NCBI RefSeq assembly: GCF_026151205.1
Contig: NC_087079.1
Span: 1,118,001 to 1,137,027, forward strand
Reading direction: 5' to 3'
DNA length: 19,027 nt
Source of the DNA: Bolinopsis microptera
Lineage: Eukaryota > Ctenophora > Tentaculata > Lobata > Bolinopsidae
Positions 1 to 19,027 of the stretch are shown here, piece by piece. The notes under the pieces were generated by a model. The model was given only the letters and a program-made list of their open reading frames with translations. It was not told where the DNA came from and did no database searches. How positions within the stretch are numbered: position 1 is the stretch's first letter; each line of letters starts with the position of its first letter. A program made the position numbers and the translations under genes.

Positions 1-3000
1 TACTGGTAAGTCTGCAACATCTTAACTATCATATTGATACTGGTAAGTCAGCAACTTCTTAACTATCATATTAATACTGGTAAGTCTGCAACATCTTAAC
101 TATCATATTGATACTGGTAAGTCTGCAACTTGTTAATTATCATATTGATACTGGTAAGTCTGCAACATCTTAACTATCATATTGATACTGGTAAGTCAGC
201 AACTTCTCAACTACCATATTGATACTGGTAAGTCAGCAACTTGTTAACTATCATATTGATACTGGTAAGTCAGCAACTTCTTAACTATCATATTGATACT
301 GGTAAGTCAGCAACTTCTTAACTATCATATTGATACTGGTAAGTCAGCAACTTCTTAACTATCATATTGATACTGGTAAGTCAGCAACTTCTCAACTACC
401 ATATTGATACTGGTAAGTCAGCAACTTCTTAACTATCATATTGATACTGGTAAGTCTGCAACATCTTAACTATCATATTGATACTGGTAAGTCTGCAACA
501 TCTTAACTATCATATTGATACTGGTAAGTCAGCAACTTCTTAACTATCATATTGATACTGGTAAGTCTGCAACATCTTAACTATCATATTGATACTGGTA
601 AGTCTGCAACATCTTAACTATCATATTGATACTGGTAAGTTAGCAACTTCTGAACTATCATATTGATACTGGTAAGTCAGCAACTTCTCAACTACCATAT
701 TGATACTGGTAAGTCTGCAACATCTTAACTATCATATTGATACTGGTAAGTCAGCAACTTCTTAACTATCATATTGATACTGGTAAGTCAGCAACTTCTC
801 AACTACCATATTGATACTGGTAAGTCTGCAACATCTTAACTATCATATTGATACTGGTAAGTCAGCAACTTCTTAACTATCATATTGATACTGGTAAGTC
901 AGCAACTTCTTAACTACCATATTGATACTGGTAAGTCTGCAACATCTTAACTATCATATTGATACTGGTAAGTCTGCAACATCTTAACTATCATATTGAT
1001 ACTGGTAAGTCAGCAACTTCTTAACTACCATATTGATACTGGTAAGTCTGCAACATCTTAACTATCATATTGATACTGGTAAGTCAGCAACTTCTCAACT
1101 ATCATATTGATACTGGTAAGTCAGCAACTTCTTAACTATCATATTGATACTGGTAAGTCAGCAACATCTTAACTACCATATTGATACTGGTAAGTCAGCA
1201 ACTTCTCAACTATCATATTGATACTGGTAAGTCAGCAACTTCTTAACTATCATATTGATACTGGTAAGTCAGCAACATCTTAACTACCATATTGATACTG
1301 GTAAGTCAGCAACTTCTTAACTACCATATTGATACTGGTAAGTCAACAACTTCTTAACTACCATATTGATACTGGTAAGTCTGCAACATCTTAACTATCA
1401 TATTGATACTGGTAAGTCAGCAACTTCTTAACTATCATATTGATACTGGTAAGTCAGCAACTTCTCAACTACCATATTGATACTGGTAAGTCTGCAACAT
1501 CTTAACTATCATATTGATACTGGTAAGTCAGCAGCTTCTTAACTATCATATTGATACTGGTAAGTCAGCAACTTCTTAACTATCATATTGATACTGGTAA
1601 GTCAGCAACTTCTTAACTATCATATTGATACTGGTAAGTCAGCAACTTCTTAACTATCATATTGATACTGGTAAGTCAGCAACTTCTTAACTACCATATT
1701 GATACTGGTAAGTCAGCAGCTTCTCAACTATCATATTGATACTGGTAAGTCAGCAACTTCTTAACTATCATATTGATACTGGTAAGTCTGCAACATCTTA
1801 ACTATCATATTGATACTGGTAAGTCTGCAACATCTTAACTACCATATTGATACTGGTAAGTCAGCAACTTCTCAACTATCATATTGATACTGGTAAGTCA
1901 GCAACTTCTCAACTATCATATTGATACTGGTAAGTCTGCAACATCTTAACTACCATATTGATACTGGTAAGTCTGCAACATCTTAACTATCATATTGATA
2001 CTGGTAAGTCTGCAACATCTTAACTATCATATTGATACTGGTAAGTCAGCAACTTCTTAACTATCATATTGATACTGGTAAGTCTGCAACATCTTAACTA
2101 TCATATTGATACTGGTAAGTCTGCAACATCTTAACTACCATATTGATACTGGTAAGTCAGCAACTTCTCAACTATCATATTGATACTGGTAAGTCAGCAA
2201 CTTCTCAACTATCATATTGATACTGGTAAGTCTGCAACATCTTAACTACCATATTGATACTGGTAAGTCTGCAACATCTTAACTATCATATTGATACTGG
2301 TAAGTCTGCAACATCTTAACTATCATATTGATACTGGTAAGTCAGCAACTTCTTAACTATCATATTGATACTGGTAAGTCTGCAACATCTTAACTATCAT
2401 ATTGATACTGGTAAGTCAGCAACTTCTTAACTACCATATTGATACTGGTAAGTCTGCAACATCTTAACTATCATATTGATACTGGTAAGTCAGCAACTTC
2501 TTAACTACCATATTGATACTGGTAAGTCAGCAACTTCTTAACTATCATATTGATACTGGTAAGTCAGCAACTTCTTAACTATCATATTGATACTGGTAAG
2601 TCAGCAACTTCTTAACTACCATATTGATACTGGTAAGTCAGCAACTTCTTAACTACCATATTGATACTGGTAAGTCTGCAACATCTTAACTATCATATTG
2701 ATACTGGTAAGTCTGCAACTTCTTAACTATCATATTGATACGGGTAAGTCAGCAACTTCTTAACTACCATATTGATACTGGTAAGTCTGCAACATCTTAA
2801 CTATCATATTGATACTGGTAAGTCAGCAACTTCTTAACTACCATATTGATACTGGTAAGTCTGCAACATCTTAACTATCATATTGATACTGGTAAGTCAG
2901 CAACTTCTTAACTACCATATTGATACTGGTAAGTCAGCAACTTCTTAACTATCATATTGATACTGGTAAGTCAGCAACTTCTTAACTATCATATTGATAC

Positions 3001-5434
3001 TGGTAAGTCAGCAACTTCTTAACTACCATATTGATACTGGTAAGTCAGCAACTTCTTAACTACCATATTGATACTGGTAAGTCTGCAACATCTTAACTAT
3101 CATATTGATACTGGTAAGTCTGCAACTTCTTAACTATCATATTGATACGGGTAAGTCAGCAACTTCTTAACTACCATATTGATACTGGTAAGTCTGCAAC
3201 ATCTTAACTATCATATTGATACTGGTAAGTCAGCAACTTCTTAACTATCATATTGATACTGGTAAGTCAGCAACTTCTTAACTATCATATTGATACTGGT
3301 AAGTCAGCAACTTCTTAACTATCATATTGATACTGGTAAGTCTGCAACATCTTAACTATCATATTGATACTGGTAAGTCAGCAACTTCTTAACTATCATA
3401 TTGATACTGGTAAGTCAGCAACTTCTTAACTATCATATTGATACTGGTAAGTCAGCAACTTCTTAACTATCATATTGATACTGGTAAGTCTGCAACATCT
3501 TAACTATCATATTGATACTGGTAAGTCTGCAACATCTTAACTACCATATTGATACTGGTAAGTCAGCAACTTCTTAACTACCATATTGATACTGGTAAGT
3601 CAGCAACTTCTTAACTATCATATTGATACTGGTAAGTCATCAACTTCTTAACTATCATATTGATACTGGTAAGTCAGCAACTTCTTAACTACCATATTGA
3701 TACTGGTAAGTCAGCAACTTCTTAACTACCATATTGATACTGGTAAGTCAGCACCTTCTTAACTATCATATTGATACTGGTAAGTCAACAGCTTCTTAAC
3801 TACCATATTGATACTGGTAAGTCAGCAACTTCTTAACTATCATATTGATACTGGTAAGTCAGCAACTTCTTAACTACCATATTGATACTGGTAAGTCAGC
3901 AACTTCTTAACTATCATATTGATACTGGTAAGTCAACAGCTTCTTAACTACCATATTGATACTGGTAAGTCAGCAACTTCTTAACTACCATATTGATACT
4001 GGTAAGTCAGCAACTCCTTAACTATCATATTGATACTGGTAAGTCAGCAACTTCTTAACTATCATATTGATACTGGTAAGTCAGCAACTTCTTAACTATC
4101 ATATTGATACTGGTAAGTCAGCAACTCCTTAACTATCATATTGATACTGGTAAGTCAGCAACTCCTTAACTATCATATTGATACTGGTAAGTCAGCAACT
4201 TCTTAACTACCATATTGATACTGGTAAGTCAGCAACTTCTTAACTATCATATTGATACTGGTAAGTCAGCAACTTCTTAACTACCATATTGATACTGGTA
4301 AGTCAGCAACTTCTTAACTATCATATTGATACTGGTAAGTCAGCAACTTCTTAACTATCATATTGATACTGGTAAGTCAGCAACTCCTTAACTATCATAT
4401 TGATACTGGTAAGTCAGCAACTTCTTAACTACCATATTGATACTGGTAAGTCAGCAACTTCTTAACTACCATATTGATACTGGTAAGTCAGCAACTTCTT
4501 AACTATCATATTGATACTGGTAAGTCAGCAACTTCTTAACTATCATATTGATACTGGTAAGTCAGCAACTTCTTAACTATCATATTGATACTGGTAAGTC
4601 AGCAACTTCTTAACTATCATATTGATACTGGTAAGTCAGCAACCTTTTAACTATCATATTGATACTGGTAAGTCAGCAACTTCTTAACTATCATATTGAT
4701 ACTGGTAAGTCAGCAACTTCTTAACTATCATATTGATACTGGTAAGTCAGCAACTTCTTAACTATCATATTGATACTGGTAAGTCAGCAACTTCTTAACT
4801 ATCATATTGATACTGGTAAGTCAGCAACTTCTTAACTATCATATTGATACTGGTAAGTCAGCAACTTCTTAACTATCATATTGATACTGGTAAGTCTGCA
4901 ACTTCTTAACTATCATATTGATACTGGTAAGTCAGCAACTTCTTAACTACCATATTGATACTGGTAAGTCAGCAACTTCTCAACTATCATATTGATACTG
5001 GTAAGTCAGCAACTTCTTAACTATCATATTGATACTGGTAAGTCAGCAACTTCTTAACTATCATATTGATACTGGTAAGTCAACAACTTCTTAACTACCA
5101 TATTGATACTGGTAAGTCAACAACTTCTTAACTGTCATATTGATACTGGTAAGTCAGCAACTTCTTAACTATCATATTGATACTGGTAAGTCAGCAGCTT
5201 CTCAACTATCATATTGATACTGGTAAGTCAGCAGCTTCTCAACTATCATATTGATACTGGTAAGTCAGCAACTTCTTAACTATCATATTGATACTGGTAA
5301 GTCAGCAACTTCTTAACTATCATATTGATACTGGTAAGTCAACAGCTTCTCAACTATCATATTGATACTGGTAAGTCAGCAACTTCTTAACTACCATATT
5401 GATACTGGTAAGTCAGCAACTTCTTAACTATCAT
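1..5434 (+). repeat. 37-bp x 146 tandem array copying the E1 3' end plus its 5' splice site
   Basis: Each unit can be read as GTAAGT followed by 31 nt that end in CATATTGATACTG, so each unit carries the perfect donor ACTG|GTAAGT. The first TACTGG starts at 1 and the last at 5403; 5402/37 is exactly 146, so the array has no net indel. Two main subtypes mix: CAGCAACTTCTTAAC and CTGCAACATCTTAAC, each followed by CTATCAT or CTACCAT. Read in the phase that joins E2, the 31 nt encode QQLLNYHIDTG, which continues into KPITNK at 5702 and matches the end of a Fes/Fer SH2 domain and its linker. The array therefore appears to be amplified from the last exon junction of the SH2 region; the functional exon is off the left edge. 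If any later donor were used, the frame would run GGT AAG TCA GCA ACT TCT TAA, a stop within one unit. Confidence 0.93.
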
Positions 5435-5699
5435 TCTGTTTGAATAGAGTGATGACTTCAAGATTGAAGATTGAAGAAAGTATCAAACTGTCAGTAATCT
5501 TGTTTTGTTGTGTTTGTTTTGCGATAAGTTAAAAAATAGAGGCGTCAGTCTAAAACAGTAAACCGTTTTGGCCCTCCTGGTTTCTGATCAGGACAAATAA
5601 GATGGTGTCTATTTCACCATAATTAGGTGTCCATAATTTCAAGTAACACTGTCAACAAGATACCTAGTTAACACTGTTGGCTGTAACCCCTTAATACAG
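5435..5699 (+). other. Intron tail before E2, no gene seen
   Basis: Unique AT-rich sequence from the end of the 37-bp array to the E2 acceptor. It ends in CCCCTTAATACAG at 5699, with TTAAT as a branch-like motif close to the AG. Unlike several other introns of this gene, the acceptor side carries no tandem array. No coding sequence or RNA gene was recognised. Confidence 0.6.
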
Positions 5700-17816
<12,117 letters not shown>

Positions 17817-18680
17817 GTAACTGATACTAAGTCTAGAGACACACCTCCGAACATATACCAGGTAACTGATACTAAGTCTAGAGACACACCTCCGAACATA
17901 TACCAGGTAACTGATACTAAGTCTAGAGACACACCTCCGAACATATACCAGGTAACTGATACTAAGTCTAGAGACACACCTCCGAACATATACCAGGTAA
18001 CTGATACTAAGTCTAGAGACACACCTCCGAACATATACCAGGTAACTGATACTAAATCTAGAGACACACCTCCGAACATATACCAGGTAACTGATACTAA
18101 GTCTAGAGACACACCTCCGAACATATACCAGGTAACTGATACTAAGTCTAGAGACACACCTCCGAACATATACCAGGTAACTGATACTAAGTCTAGAGAC
18201 ACACCTCCGAACATATACCAGGTAACTGATACTAAGTCTAGAGACACACCTCCGAACATATACCAGGTAACTGATACTAAGTCTAGAGACACACCTCCGA
18301 ACATATACCAGGTAACTGATACTAAGTCTAGAGACACACCTCCGAACATATACCAGGTAACTGATACTAAGTCTAGAGACACACCTCCGAACATATACCA
18401 GGTAACTGATACTAAATCTAGAGACACACCTCCGAACATATACCAGGTAACTGATACTAAGTCTAGAGACACACCTCCGAACATATACCAGGTAACTGAT
18501 ACTAAGTCTAGAGACACACCTCCGAACATATACCAGGTAACTGATACTAAGTCTAGAGACACACCTCCGAACATATACCAGGTAACTGATACTAAATCTA
18601 GAGACACACCTCCGAACATATACCAGGTAACTGATACTAAGTCTAGAGACACACCTCCGAACATATACCAGGTAACTTGA

Positions 18681-18838
18681 ACCCCCAGATATTATGACTA
18701 TAAGGTAGTGTTTTAAAAACATTGATGGTAATGTACAATATAATTTGATTGGAATATATTTTAAGGAGTTAGTGTCGTTCCTGCAAAAAACAACAACAAC
18801 AATGATTTCATAGTTAGTTGTATTATACGTGTACACAA
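18681..18838 (+). other. Intron sequence after the 45-bp array, nothing recognised
   Basis: Unique AT-rich sequence of the intron that follows E7. It contains a short CAA-rich run (ACAACAACAACAATG). No exon with the expected C-lobe CW motif was found here. Confidence 0.5.
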
Positions 18839-18927
18839 CACAGTGTGGTGTAACCATGGTAACGGCACAGTGTGGTGTAACCATGGTAACGGCACAGTGT
18901 GGTGTAACCATGGTAACGGCACAGTGT
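18839..18927 (+). repeat. 27-bp x 3.3 minisatellite
   Basis: CACAGTGTGGTGTAACC followed by ATGGTAACGG repeats at 18839, 18866 and 18893, with a partial copy CACAGTGT at 18920. The three full copies are identical. Each has the palindrome ACCATGGT and a donor-like ATG|GTAACG, but no exon can be tied to it. Confidence 0.92.
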
Positions 18928-19027
18928 CTGATGTTAACAAGTTATACAGCTCTCCGTTATCCAGCTTTACCGATCCCTTGTGATTTACAGCTTGGTTCAA
19001 TAGTACTGGTTATAAAATATACTCCTC
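18928..19027 (+). other. Right edge, intron sequence
   Basis: AT-rich sequence to the end of the window. GTGATTTACAG at about 18990 looks like an acceptor, but the following codons (LGSIVLVIKY) do not match the expected kinase C-lobe. Confidence 0.4.

Noticed and set aside
1-5434. CRISPR-like array
   Set aside because: Units are contiguous with no unique spacers, and the context is an animal gene.
18991-19027. Next kinase exon after GTGATTTACAG
   Set aside because: The codons that follow (LGSIVLVIKY) lack the CW and Arg-containing motif expected for the end of a tyrosine kinase domain.

Overview
The window is nuclear DNA from an animal, probably an AT-rich invertebrate; the species cannot be named from the sequence. 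The evidence is a multi-exon cytoplasmic tyrosine kinase gene with GT-AG introns, an antisense rhodopsin-like GPCR coding region, the tail of a non-LTR (LINE) reverse transcriptase, and a Penelope-like element with a GIY-YIG domain. Bacterial-type signals (operons, CRISPR, ribosome binding sites) are absent.

The backbone is one plus-strand gene of the Fes/Fer family. Its exons, called E1 to E7 here, are: E1 (end of the SH2 domain, off the left edge, visible only as tandem copies of its 3' end in 1-5434), E2 5700-5807 (SH2-kinase linker to glycine loop), E3 8036-8191 (VAVK lysine and alpha-C), E4 10528-10628 (beta4, beta5, hinge), E5 13303-13488 ([11 protein letters not shown], activation loop), E6 13964-14069 (IPIRWTAPE to SDIWSYG) and E7 17713-17816 (subdomain X). 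The C-lobe end lies off the right edge. Intron phases are 1,1,1,0,0,1,0 and every junction joins into continuous kinase sequence.

Nearly all remaining DNA is tandem repeat, and most of it follows one rule: the repeat unit is a copy of an exon-intron junction of this gene. Five arrays copy 5' splice sites with the adjacent exon end: 37 bp x 146 after E1, 19 bp x 8 after E2, 39 bp x 34 after E3, 51 bp x 50 after E4 and 45 bp x 20 after E7. Others copy 3' splice sites: 43 bp x 23 before E4, with a TACTAAC-type branch point, and 21 bp arrays before E5 and E6. Roughly 250 extra donor copies and 35 extra acceptor copies therefore sit in one gene. In every array that touches an exon, the copy at the exon edge gives the intact kinase. 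Some arrays are in frame and could lengthen the protein; others meet a stop codon at once if a distal copy is used.

The introns also hold other elements. In intron E2-E3 a 5'-truncated LINE tail (7622-7960, minus) sits in a TTAATT repeat with an 11-bp target duplication. In intron E6-E7 there are a 29-base C run, a truncated Penelope-like element (about 14250-15229) with perfect 270-bp inverted arms and a 15-bp target duplication, an antisense GPCR (15322-16913) broken by one stop and one frameshift, and a 30-31 bp pyrimidine/branch-point-like array without any AG. No tRNA, rRNA or promoter was recognised.
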